A stretch of DNA of 64,000 bases, taken from positions 1,643,501 to 1,707,500 of the forward strand of contig JAKNDB010000092.1 of the NCBI GenBank assembly GCA_024305405.1, given 5' to 3'. Of the stretch, positions 37,850 to 52,700 are shown piece by piece. Below the pieces are notes generated by a model, which did not search any database, was not told the DNA's origin, and was given only the letters and a program-made list of their open reading frames with translations. Positions within the stretch are counted from its first letter, which is position 1. Every line of letters begins with the position of its first letter. Position numbers and translations under genes: made by a program. This DNA comes from Dirofilaria immitis (taxonomy: Eukaryota > Nematoda > Chromadorea > Rhabditida > Onchocercidae).

Positions 37850-39909
37850 ACACCACAATACAATATTTCATCCAAAATCATTATAAAATCAAAACGCCCT
37901 AAATCGGATGAGAAATAACTAAACTGATAAATCAATGTCTCAAGAAACTTAGGCTGCGTTAAATACGGCTAAAGGGTTAAGATGTATTCTCTGATAAGGG
38001 TTCAGAATTGGAGGTTTTGGTGGGATCAACTTTGTTCTATCTTGGGTAGTTTATCCATTGCTTGTTGCTTGTTAGTGCACTTATAAATATACATTGCTTG
38101 TTAGTGAACTTATAAACTAAACGACTTCGAATATAGGGCTGATTAGTTGAACACTTATATTATTTTGATTGTCCATTTAATTATTCTGCATAGAGATAAA
38201 TATAATAGCAAAGATAAATCAGAAGTACCATTTGACTACTAACAGTGCTGAGTGACTAGTACATGTACAATGCAAAAAACAATTAAAATTCTATGTGACT
38301 GAAGAGTAAATGCGAATGGGCGACACAATCAATCATTGTAAATCGAAAAGTAATGTATTTCTCAAGAATTGTTGATCATAATCGAAAAGAAAATAAAATG
38401 AAACTGATATGAATGAATTTCAAGATTTAGTTATGTCTAACAATGTATCAGTAAAAGAGATTAAATGTTTTTTCAATTCTTTTATTGTCTATTTTTCGTC
38501 AATTCTAACAAGCAAATATGACGCAGTTTTAATACAAAATTTCATCAAAATCAGGACAGATTCTTCACGACTTATGACGGATATTCCAATAAATTCCATC
38601 GTTTTCCGACTTGATGATAAGAAGTAAAATATTAATTAAGCCAATGTCGGTATTGCTGTTTTCGCGGTGATTTGCTAATTCTTGGAGAAATGGATTACAA
38701 ATTTTCAATCCCAATAATTGAACTAACAAATGTTCACAAAATATAAATCATCATTGTATTATAAGCTTCAGTCGGCAAATTGTGAGATTCATGAATATAT
38801 GGTATGAATTTAACAGTAATAAATTTGGTCATTATCGTATCACATTAAAATTGTTTGCTGTTATAGCTTGACAATTGCTTCGTTTTGTTTCTGTAATTTA
38901 TATATTTTTGAAGTCATATATTTCATAATTTATAATTATTGCAGGGATTAATGCCACTTCATAAATCGTTTTCATCTGGACATAAGGAATGAAATGTTTC
39001 TATTAATAGTAAATTATAGTAGCATCTTCTGATGTTTAAATAAAGTATAGAAAAAACGAGAGGACAATGAAGAAAATAATGGAACTATAATATCCGAATT
39101 TAAGCACATGTTGAAATCGAAGTACAATGACTCATAGCAAATGTTTTGAAGATATTATCAATGTAACTCGTTAAAAATTCAAATACACTCTAATCGTAAT
39201 AATTTATATTATAATAATTTAATCCTATGAGCATGTTACTTGATAAATCGCACTGTATTTTAAAAGTTCGTATGATTCAAAAGAACTACCTGCTTCTATT
39301 AATATGTGGAGGCTATCCTAAAAAAATGTCGAGAATTTTTTTGCTGAAATATAATTGAAGATGCCTGATATCAGATTATATGTAACCGATTTTTTGTGAT
39401 TTGTGGTTATGCAGAATAGAAATTCAAGATATATGTCTGTCATATGTCCAATATTGATATCAACACTACCGAATGCATCAAAAACAAAAATATTAAATTT
39501 TGTAGCTTTCCAATTTTAAGCAGCTGGATATGATATTCAATATTGCTTTGACTATCATTTATATTAAAATAGAGAATTAATTTTCACGACAAAAAGGACA
39601 TTAAAAACTACTCAATTTTCTGTTCATACCTTTCTGGGTGATAAGTAGAAATGAAACATATTTAACACAGAATTTATTTAATAATTTCCCCAATTCTTAT
39701 TACCCCTTAATTTTAGGATAGTTCTCAACACTCCAATTGCTGTAAATTTATAAATAAATAAATAACTAGATAATAAAATGCATGGCCTAAACAGGAGATA
39801 TGGAAACAAAATCGTAATAATAATATTTGATACTTGATTGAAAAATAGTCAGCAAAATGTTATTGGTGGAAAAGAAAAATAAAAATTTCGAGTTTAAGAT
39901 TTTATGAAA
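37850..39909. other. Intergenic, nothing recognised
   Basis: Between the tankyrase start and the 3' end of rho-1. It includes the presumed tankyrase promoter. A short direct duplication (TTGCTTGTTAGTG..ACTTATAAA) occurs at about 38060-38115. No conserved exon was seen on either strand. Confidence 0.5.
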
Positions 39910-41823
<1,914 letters not shown>

Positions 41824-42249
41824 AGCGTAAATGCCAATAAAAAACTAGACAGTACTCTTTAACAAATCCTACAATTTTCGTTAACATTTGGTTTCTTATA
41901 TAAAAATAATGCACAATTCGAGAAAACGAAATTACAGATAGCACAGGTACTATTACTTCCTCATTCCTTCCTTTCACTAAATTATTGAATATGATATGAT
42001 TGTTTAACAATTAGATTTTTCCTTTTCTTTGTAACATAACTCTCGAATATCTTACTGATTTGAGAAGAGGAAATGTTCAAACTTCAGCATCATGCGAGCT
42101 AAATTTTGGTAAAAGAATCTTGTTTCTAACCTATCGCTGGCTAATCATAAGCGGCCAAGCGCAGCGTTCATACTTTTTTTGTTATCAGTCTCAGTCCACC
42201 CTTTACACTCATATCCACATCTTCGATTCTCTATGTATGCAGTAAGATT
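41824..42249. other. Upstream region of rho-1, nothing firm
   Basis: Presumed 5' flank of rho-1 on the minus strand. A + strand stretch at about 42059-42107 could be an exon ending at a GTAAAAG donor (RRGNVQTSASCELNFG). This is too short to support alone. Confidence 0.35.
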
Positions 42250-42510
42250 TTGCACGGATCTATTGAAACCTTCAAATTTTATCCTTTCAACCAGTTATAT
42301 TATACTTTTTGCACGGTTATTGAAGGAAGTACGACATATATATGTGAAGAAGAATCAAAGAGAGGTGAAATTATGATAATTCCAGCTACGGAGAAAGAAA
42401 TCATGATAGTAATCATTATGGATCGCGGTGAAAAACGAAAACAGGCAACAATGGAATGAAAATCGTGAAAAATATCGATTATGCATTGAACGATGAAATG
42501 AATGTAAACT
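42250..42510 (+). pseudogene. Unrecognised coding-like segment with two frame breaks
   Basis: Three overlapping + strand frames read, in order, FCTVIEGSTTYICEEESKRG, then NYDNSSYGERNHDSNHYGSR, then NENRQQWNENREKYRLCIER and a stop. Adding one base to the AAA near 42368-42370 and one to the GG near 42426-42427 would join them in one frame, the same kind of break seen in the firm genes here. The Asn/Tyr/Gly/Arg-rich middle resembles low-complexity tails of RNA-binding proteins, but no domain is visible. It may be a small real gene divergent from rho-1, a remnant, or chance. Confidence 0.3.
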
Positions 42511-43799
42511 TGATCTCACTGTGTTACTTCTGCTTGAAATTTCATTGATAATCATTGGGATGCCACTGTTGAGAACAAAGAGATAAATGAAAGATTAATC
42601 AAAATATTAATGATTAACTTGCGCAGTGATACTTACTTTCTATTACTTGATTCAATTACTTGATACAATTCGTGCGGAAATGATGTCCCAGTAACATGGC
42701 TTAAGCGAATTTGAGTAACAAAACTAAGAATATTTGCGGTCAAAATTTCTCAAAATTTTATTTTTACTGAAACCAGACAAAGATAATTATCACATCAATA
42801 AAGAAGTTCATAATTAGGATCTAAAGATACTTCCTAATATAAATGAGTTTATTACGTTTGAATCGTCGAAGCCCTTAACTGTAACAATTATTAAGTTGTT
42901 GTCCCATTATGTGTGTTTTAAGCTAGCGTTTTTTTTCTATTGTAGTTAACCTTATATGGCTAAATTTGAATGAAGCAAATTGAGATTAGTGTGAAGTGGA
43001 CGTTTTTGCATTTGGGATGAAAAGATAGTCAAACGAAAAAGTTATTCGAACAATTCTATCATTTTTTTATATCCTTTTGAAAACATTAACACGAAAAAAA
43101 CTTCGCTTTAAGATGCGAATACTGGCTATGTAATATACTTGAAAGTTTTGAACAAATAAAACTGAACAAAACTATCAGAGAGGATTTTCGGCATTCTTAA
43201 TTGAGTTGAAAGGCGATAATTCTGCCGATACATTAAACCCATTTGGAAAAAAAAAAATTGACAAGTCTATGCATCGATGTTACCATACGATCAAAACTAT
43301 TTAGCTTATGGAAAGAAAATCAAAAAAACTGAAATCCATGCTAACCGATATCTGATGATATTTTCGAATAAGATTTTTAATATCCGCATCAAAGATGATT
43401 GATAACAAGAACGATTAGTAGTAGATGAGCGTACCTGAGTTGTCGCAGACTAAAGCGTTCTGCCTTAGAAATTATGAAAATTCCCTTATCCTGAGAAAAA
43501 TTGTCGATGGTTTTTTTTGGCCATATTCATTGCTCGCTGATTGGTACATTGAGATAAATGAATATTATTTTGCTGAAAATTCGACTATACCAACTAGAAA
43601 GAATAGAGTCCACCTGACAGAATCTGCTAGACAACGGTTTTAATTGCATCAACGCCATTCCTCCACAAGCTATTCTATAGTTTCGTCTTGTGAATAAGAT
43701 GTAACGGTACATTGACTTGTTAAATTTGTATTCAGTATTAAATAGACGATGTAGACTAAATAGACGATGTAGACTGGAATTACCAGAGTAGACAATATA
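42511..43799. other. Intergenic, one tandem duplication
   Basis: No supported gene. A + strand open segment at 43425-43643 (LRNYENSLILRKIVDGFFWP) could belong to the block that follows, but this is weak. An exact 18-base tandem duplication is listed separately. Confidence 0.4.
43739..43774. repeat. Exact 18-base tandem duplication
   Basis: TAAATAGACGATGTAGAC occurs twice in direct succession without mismatch. Confidence 0.95.
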
Positions 43800-44560
43800 T
43801 TTCAGACATTGCACCCATGAATTTTAAATCATCAACGATGAAACTACGAGATGAGAACCACAATGCGTATACAAATGGTCGGAGTGTAGAAGAGATTACA
43901 TTTCTGTGAGAAATTATTTTATCGCATTTGAACCAAATGAATTAATATTTTTGTGCAGAATATTGTCAAAATATTCTGAGAGCTTCTAAGTTCCTCAATG
44001 AAAAAGGAAGAATCAGTGGGAATTTTATCGCATTTGAATCAATGGATTTAGGCTCACGGCTAGACCAAATCTTCGTCCATGCAAGAATTATAAAGTAAAA
44101 CCTGAAATTCTGACAGAAAAGTTTCGAGACTCTTCCTTTCCGCAGATTCATTTTCTGGAAGGAACGATATTAACAAAGTAAAAAGAGCTCGAAATACTAG
44201 AAATCATGAAATTCTCTACTTGTTGAAATGTTCTGAGGTACCCGAAGGACAGCTCACTGTAGAGATAAAATTCTCTGCGGAATTGATCGTCATCAATGTC
44301 TACTGATGAAGATCAATTCATTGCATTTTTGGAGAGCCCTATATGCAGAAAAATAAATTTAGATAGGTAAGACCAAAGAATTGAAAAAATATTGCTTGAA
44401 AGCATAAAAGAATGGTTAGTGCATTTTGAGCGTTTCAATGAGACCAATGCAGAGATATTAGAAAGTCGAAGAAATCTACTTTCATTAGTAGCCAGTGAGG
44501 CTTTTTATGAGAGCAGCTGAATATGAAAACAATTTTTATTTTGTTGAATCTATTCAGTTA
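43800..44560 (+). pseudogene. Unrecognised intron-poor coding-like block, frame broken several times
   Basis: Successive + strand segments read like protein: MNFKSSTMKLRDENHNAYTN; then, after a GTGCAG at about 43961-43966, ILRASKFLNEKGRISGNFIA and FESMDLGSRLDQIFVHAR; KVKPEILTEKFRDSSFPQIH; EILYLLKCSEVPEGQLTVEI; MSTDEDQFIAFLESPICRK; and IEKILLESIKEWLVHFERFN to a stop near 44520. At least one join (AAA near 44093-44095) is repaired by one base; another has an in-frame TAA that coincides with a possible GTAAGA donor at about 44365. Unlike the firm genes there is no clear intron every 100-200 bases. I do not recognise the protein. Options are an unannotated gene with sequence errors, a processed pseudogene, or transferred DNA. 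Confidence 0.35.
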
Positions 44561-46774
44561 GAAGATTAAATATTTCCCACAGAAAACAGAGAGAACATAT
44601 GGATGAGGCCGAAAGTTTGTTATAAACGTTTGCAATAACCAAACCGTTAAGAAATCAGAAATGACAAATTTTTTCACCAGAAGCATTTAGAACACAGGAA
44701 AAAATTCCACAGACAGTTAATATCGATAGTTGAAAATTCAGTATGTGACATCGAATAATACTTGTAATTACATTTCAGATTAATTGTAAATTTCCATGAA
44801 ACCAAGAATCTTAATGTCTTGAGGACCTTAGATAATCGCATTAATAAGATCAGTGGGAAGAATTAAACGTTCAATATTATGCTTCAAGCCGCAAAACTAT
44901 ATGACAAATTATGGATTTTTTGATATCTCTTTGTTTTCGATTTTGTTTCCAAGTTATAAGTAGTATAGTGCCATTTATCGACATTTTTAGACACAAACTT
45001 TGGATAAGGCAACCGCCGTGAGTTCAAAACTGTGTAATGTTGAAAAGAAAGCATCGTCCAATTTTGATCACGAAGGAGATGGTACAAAACTTGAGTCAGG
45101 AACCATATCTTCCTTGATTTCACTTTGTAAATGAAGAAAATGATAAATGAAATTCACAAGAGAGAAGATCTGATAAAAAACTCAGGACTAGTTGTTTCTT
45201 TCTATATTACACTTCTAACGCATTAGCTTGAAAAATATTAAAGTACTCTTTTTAAAACTACTTTTTTCCAGCATGCTGCATTTCAGACTCCAATCCCCAT
45301 ATACACTCTCTCCTCTATAATTTGACCAAAATATAACACATACTATTCCCGAATCTGAGTAGCATTCTACATACGACAAGTAAATTCGAAATATGGCTTT
45401 TTTGAACATCGCGGAATGGAAGGAATATCGCGGAAAACAGCAATCTCGGGCAGGAACCACAAAATCGATACCAGAAGCGGCGATCACCCTCACCACAACA
45501 CAATGTCTCCCAAATCTCCTTAATCATCGTCCGATGCTAACATGCCCGGCGTCGAGTTGCAATGTGCAACAGACGTCTCATCGAAAACATCTGGCACGCT
45601 TGTTTTCTGCAGAAAGGGAAGGATGTGTAAAGAGAGTAGCATGCTCTTTTCATTTCATCCCTGACATAACTATAAATGCTATAACTTTTTATTGTGCATT
45701 GCGAGGACCAGAAATATAATAACTCACTTTATTTATAAGTTTTTATAGATATCTCTTTGGTTTTTCATCTTCTCCTTACTGAAAATGAAACAGTGACTTC
45801 CCAACATAGCGTATTTCGGCTTCGAATGTTAGAATTTCCATAGGCAATAAGTTCACTGACAACTCTTAAATATATTTCATTTCATTCGTTGCTTATAATC
45901 TTTCTTACCCATTAACGAAATTTTGATTTAGTAGAATCACATTGCGGGAAATAAATATCTTGGAAATTTAAGAAAAAAACTTATGAATAAATAGATTGAA
46001 AGTTTTCTGAAAAGTATTCTGTCTTCTCTAAAGCACGCTTTTTCTTGACTGCGCAACATGACCTCAAGAGGTGCTCAAAAGATTAAATTGTGTTAATAAG
46101 TTGAACATCGCTTATTAATCTATCATCAGTAATGATTTGCATCGCCTTAACACCCACTCATTGCTAGCCTTCTTCCCTCCTTTAAACTTTTTCTCTTCAC
46201 TTCCATGTGCAGTACGATATTCTGATAATAGAATTTATAAATGAAGGAAGTGAAATCTCTAAATAGGTTGAAGAATAAAAATTCCAATTTGTTGATTTTA
46301 CATAATCATCAAAGCATGCGAAAATAAACAAATAAATTTAAGTTAAAAAAAAAAAAAAACGAACTCAGCCCAACAGTATATGTATCTAATCTGTTTAGAG
46401 AAATTTCCATATCAAGTAAAAAAATGTCTAGCTTGTGAAAGAGATAAGTAAAATTTTCACCTTTTCGAGAAAATCCTGGAAAGCTCTGATTTAATCCGAA
46501 CGGATTATTTTGTGCAGACTTTTCAAAATTTCTTTTTCATTGACGCAAGATTGAGCTCCTCTATTGAAACAATATCGAATGGGGTGAATAAGCCCTGTGA
46601 TTGTGAATCGTTTTATTCAGAAAGTGATTTAAAATAGAGAACAAAAACCGATGCATAGTGCTGAAAGGTTTGGATAGAAACGATTGCTTATTTTGTTCAT
46701 TCGATAAATGGTAATTTAACAATAAAATGATCCAATATGAGAAAATATGATGGCTGGAGAAGAATTAAGATTTC
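44561..46774. other. Intergenic; one less A+T-rich open segment
   Basis: At 45393-45719 a + strand frame of 108 codons starts with ATG (MAFLNIAEWKEYRGKQQS) in a locally less A+T-rich patch. Opposite-strand frames are also open there, and no family is recognised. It might be a regulatory or transcribed region. The remainder shows no gene. Confidence 0.35.
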
Positions 46775-49700
46775 CTATTTCCGTGTGCGATACACAATGG
46801 CATCACCTGTTGAAGTAGCATGTATTGAAGTGAGAGTAGTCCTCTTCGTTACTGGCATTAAATTTCATGAATTATTCTCATCTATAGAGGGACATAACAA
46901 AGTTCCGTTGTAGAAGAAAAAATTGCTTACCTTTAGATCGACTTCGATAGGTTGTGCTAAATTTTTATCCTCTCCACCTTGAAAAATATGCTCAAGACGA
47001 ATGATGATACGTGTTGGAGCTATCATTTCCATGGTTAGAACATTGATAGCCAGTGAAAGTGATCGATTCAGAGCAGAATACTAGAAAATAAAGAGGCTCT
47101 AGAATATCGGTTTAAAGAAATTTATTAGAAATAAATTAGATTTGATTATTTCATTCCAATATTTACTAACATTCTTATTTCACTTAAAAATTAATGCAAG
47201 TTTAAGGGAACAATATAAAAAATATGTTTGACCTGACTTAATGTAATTTATCAAAGAACCTCAGTAACAAATGCTCGACCGTAATCCTGCGGCGCCATTT
47301 TGCGCTCCGCAAACGTAATTAATGGTGAATTATAAAGTTCAAGAGCGAATGGTCTGTAAATTTTTGCCGAATCTTCAGGACTTTCCATTATAATCCAATG
47401 TCGCCCTCGAACAACGAGCCCTTGTCCTGTGTCACCTAGTTCGTCCAAAGCTTCATCGACACCGAAATTGTCATCATAAAATAATCTACGATGGAGCTGG
47501 AAATAATTTTTGGTTCAGTCTATATTTTCTTCTAAAAAATTCCGTTCAGCATATGTACTCGAAAGTTAATAACATAAGATAAATTTGTACAATAAAAATC
47601 ATGTATAATACCATTAATTCAATTTGCCCATCAACCAAACTAGTGCCACCATGAGAGCGATCCGTAAGTACGGTTAACTGATTCTGCGAATCTCGAATAT
47701 AAATACGACTAGTCACAGGATAGTAGTTTCCTGCTACTGGTTCTGTATTGGTATATGGGAATGACGGATAGTAATTTCTACTAAAAGAACTTTAGATATG
47801 AACTGTACCTACAAAAAGAGACCAGATCATGAAATTATCATGAAGTAAACTTCAGAGACAAAAAGGATATTCATTTCTTCTTTCGACAAAATTAGAAAAG
47901 TAAAATAACAACTACAAGTGTGCAATTTACCAAAGTTAACCTGTCATTATAGAAATGTACTTACGTTCTTTTCATCATTTGCCTTCCGTTTGAATCGGTA
48001 TAAAATACCCCGCTGAATTTATGTCAGTTGTATACCGTGTAATTATTTCTTTCGTCACCGGATTTCTAAATCAGAAAACAGTAAATGGCAAATTTTGAAA
48101 TTTGCAATGAAAATTCAAAAATTTAGATCGAATTTAACTAAATCATATTTCGATTAGAATATTTTTTTCGAAAAATTATTAGGATTTTTTTGAAAAAATA
48201 TATTTTTAATTTTTACCACCGGGAAGATGTTGTTTATCATATTGCTTTTAAAGTAGCCCAAAAATATTCAAATTAATTCCCGATAAAAAATGATTTAAGC
48301 AAACTTGAGCTCTTTTGGTATTGGTCCAATAGTCCATTCAAATTCCACTAAATTTTTGTCTCGATATAAGCGAATTACTTGACTAATCCATGGAGTGATG
48401 ATTTGTCGCGTCTCATTTATGAGTGAACCTTATAAATTGAGTAAGACTTTTTATCGCATATGTTTTCCCTTACGTTATCAAGTTTAAATTTTCAGATAAT
48501 TAAAAAAATATTAATATGTATTATAAAACATATCTCAATATATTGCACTGTTGTAACATTTGATATCTGCTCAGCCTGAGTACCGTTTGGTCGAAAAACG
48601 TAAGCTCCTGATGATTGATTCACATAGTTTGAAAAACCCATTCCTTTGTAAACAAAGAATTCCTGTTCGAATGGAATTGTTTTCCCGGTTTTCCGGTTCG
48701 TCAATGATATCAGTTGTCCAATGGTATTGAACATGAGCTCGATATACTGCAAATTCATATTTAACTTACGTATAATTTACAATTGCAAATTTGTTATTAA
48801 TATTCCAATTTATGTAAAAAGACGATTAAATCTTTTTACGCTCGGAATTTTAGTTCTTTTTTCTTATAAATCTATAATCGTTTTGATTTTCAAATTTGCT
48901 CTATCTCATTCATTCATTTCATCTTTTTCGCTAATTAGGCCAATGCCAATCTAATCTATTCTTAAGTTAATTACGTAGAATTTAACATATTCGAAAGCAT
49001 TGCCTCATTTTTCATTACTGTTGTGTTTGTTTTTTATGTTCTTTTTTATTGGCTTTTGTATTGAACGATGTTTTGCACGCTCGACCATTTTTATTGTCCT
49101 GAAATTTATATTCCGTAAAAAAATAAAAATAAAGTATTACTGCAATATTAGGTGCCATCTCATTTTCATCATAAATCATTCGCAATTTTAACAAAAATAA
49201 TACCAACGTTTGATTAGACAAAAAAATGTTGTAAAGCCAAGCGCCGGTATATTTGCCAAAATAAGTAATTCATAAGGAGCGCTTAATGATTTCTTGAGTT
49301 GTATGCCATTGTAAAATGCTTTATTGATCTGGAAATTGATTGACCACATCTTTTTACTGATTTTATTTCCAAGATTCAAACTCTTTTCTCTTTTAACCAC
49401 ATTCTAGACTATAAATAAAATGGTAAATTAGGCTAAATGACCTAATAAGCTTACTTCGGGTAAAAATTCATTGAATTCTGGTAAACTGGAGCTTGATTAT
49501 ATTCAAGTATGGCTCGACGACTTCATATTTAAATTCAAAATCTTGTTTATAATAATTTTTTAATTTGCTCTAAAAAGCATGAGAACAAAAAAGTTAATAA
49601 ACCTGAACGTCTAATGGTTTTCCATCGGATGACCAAACAATAGCTGATGTCGAATAAAAGGAATCCGCAAAACAGTCTTAAGTGGATGAGAATTTGAATT

Positions 49701-52700
49701 ATATGCAACGATAGTTTCATTGGCGTACAACCGGAAAAATTAAAGAAATGATCAAAGTGAAAGAAGTGAAAGTATCCTTTCCCACATTATGACCAATTCT
49801 AAAGTTTAAAATGCGCGACACAGAAACAACTTGGTACTTTTGAAAGGTACTGTTATTATCCTTAGCATTTAATTTAACTCATTGAATTTTATATTTTCCC
49901 AGCAATTTTAGTGATATCAAATCATTTGATATCATCACTTTCTTGGAAGTACTAATCTAATGCTATTTTGAACATCATTATCCTATCAAAGTATAAGGTT
50001 CGTTCTTTTCATGATTTTTAAACTGATGTTAATTAAAAACACCAATTTAAATTCGTATAATTGCTTCTCCTCTGTTATCATACTTTTCTATATTTACTAG
50101 CAAATTTTATTTTTATAAACGTAGAGACGGATATAATATGAAGCAGAGGAAATTAAAATAAGGGCGATCAATTAAAATGACGCATTAGCAATGAAAAGCA
50201 GGAAACCTGGTTAAATTGCATATGGTTACATTGATATTGCGGCAAATGATCTGCTTTTCAGGAATCATTCCATTCAGTTTTGGAATCAATTTCATAAATA
50301 CATTATTGATGATTGTCTAAAAGTAAAGGTAAAGTTATATGTTAGTTATGTTTGTTTCTTTAAAAAGTTGTTAAAACCACATTTTTATGAATATCCTCCG
50401 TAATAATCATCAATATTCTGACCAACGAAAGCTTTGTAAATTTGCGTGAGAATTAAATTTTTTCGACGAAATTGTTAACTACTGCTTCATATGCTTCTTA
50501 ATTTTTACGATAATAAAAACGATATTGAAATAAGCAGTTAATACTTCGGCTTCGTCCCAACCTCGAGAAAGGCGAAGTTCGTAATCTTTGGTCACGTTTT
50601 CCCGCGCAGTGCCACTGAAATGAATAGCACTGTAGAAAGAAACAAAAATAATTATTTCTTCATAATGCTACACTTGCATTATGCTTATCTTGGTACAAGC
50701 GTAATCTAACGTGAAATGGATTGCACGCTTCATGCGGCCAGAAAACTTTTATTTTGATTATTGTTTTTGAGCTAAAATATTAAAGAAACTCGTACTTGGA
50801 TATTGCAAGAGATAAAACTAAAAATTCTTTCCTTATCAAAGCAACTATCACCATGTCATTTATTTGTTTCAAATAGAAAGGTTAATTATTATTCACGTTT
50901 TACTTGTTAGTCTAAATCGATCGCGGAAGAAAAGCTAAGGATTACAAGAATTGAAAGTATTACGTAACGGAATCATGATGTTGCGTAAGTGCTACAGCAT
51001 TTCCGAGTATGCTATTGTTTGTTATTTGCATTGTCGATGATTGTAGTTGCTTGATGAGCTATAACAATGTAATAAGTAAGTAATGAGTACAATTCAATTT
51101 TTTTTAATACATGAACAATGATGTAAGACTCAAAGAAGATTGTTTTTTTACTATTCTTCAACAGAAAATAATCTTTACCAAAATGCTCAGAAATTAAAAA
51201 GAATTTTTCTTTTTTTACTTCTAGGGAATCTATCTTATCTGCTGCACGTTAAATTCACGTAAATATATTCTTTAGAATTTGAACATGCAAATTTGTACTT
51301 GTAGTAGTGCGCTACTTTGACGAATGAAGCCTTTCAGTGCTGGTCTACTGGTAAAGAAACCTGTCCAGTAACTGTGATTAGCAGATGCATAAGGAAAAAA
51401 GTCATCCATCTTCGCTGGTAATCTCGGCTGTGCTTCTTTCAATGCCGTCAGATAACATGAAGGTGTTGAATAAAAGATATTAATTTTTGCACTGAAAGTC
51501 TAAAAGACATTGTCACTGCAAAATTTTTCGTAATTTAGATTTGATCATTTCGAACCAATTTGTGTACTTATAATTTTACAAGATATACTTTGTCTTTCCG
51601 AATAAATGAAATGAGTTTGTCGAGATTGGTATACCATTGATTTGCTGCTGTATATTGGAAATCGCCTCCCATTAAAAGCATCACATGGTTGGTTCGTTGA
51701 TGCGAGGCCTAAGAGCAGTTATCAAGAACAAGAAGCATTTAAGTATAATTGTCTAATTAAAATTGAGATAATTAAAATACATTTTGATTAATTTCTCAGC
51801 ATCTCTTATTTCGAAATATGCGGTAATCAAAAACCTGTTTCTTAACGTATGCAATAAATTCTTTCACTCGTTTGACAGCATTGTACTCCTCCGATGAAGC
51901 GTCATCTATAATCGGTTCATCCAGGCATTCATGGTCAAAACAGAATCCTGGTGGTGGGCCGTAGCTATCAGCATAGAATGCACCTGTTAGGATATTCGTT
52001 TCTGAAATGTTTTTGGAATCAGTTAAACATTGCTAAATACCATTTTTGTCCACTATATAAGTACTAGACGATGCAATTCTTACTAAGATCATCGGAACTA
52101 TTCCAAACAAATTCCAGGCTTGAATTTTGTACGCGAATTTCTTTTTCTAAGAAATGAAGACGAGAAAAGAAAAGAGATTCGAAATCCATCTGCAAGAACA
52201 AATAAAAGTTAGTTTTTTTTTTACTTAGATTTTATCTGTCAATTAATATCTTTATTTTTTCATATTTGTTGATTGAGTTTCTATTTTGAATATTCATAAT
52301 TGTTTGACAGTCTAATATTTTAAGAAAATGCTCTGTAGAAAATGCTTCTGAATTTGTGATTATATAAGTATATAAGAATATAATACTCAACGAAATCAAC
52401 TGAATTGCAACTCCATTTTAAAACCAGCTTAGTAAGTTTCAAGAGTAAACTTGTAAAAATTAATTAAAGATTTAATTGTGAATAAGAAAACTAACCAATG
52501 CCAGCAGGTTAGCCATTTCTCGACTATGACCAAATGGATCGATTTGCCATGCAACATGTGGAATTCCACATTCGCCAAAATATTTTTTAAAATTCTCAGA
52601 CCGAGTGTCATTTGATCAATAATATCAACATAATAAGTTGAGGCTTCGTCGTTTTGCACCCAACCTCCGCCAATAATTTCGATTTGTCCCAAAATTTGAT

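Noticed and set aside
49475..49570. Exon-like segment reading [20 protein letters not shown] between mannosidase exons 12 and 13
   Set aside because: Exons 12 and 13 already join in phase and match the family there; including it would add unmatched residues. Treated as intron.
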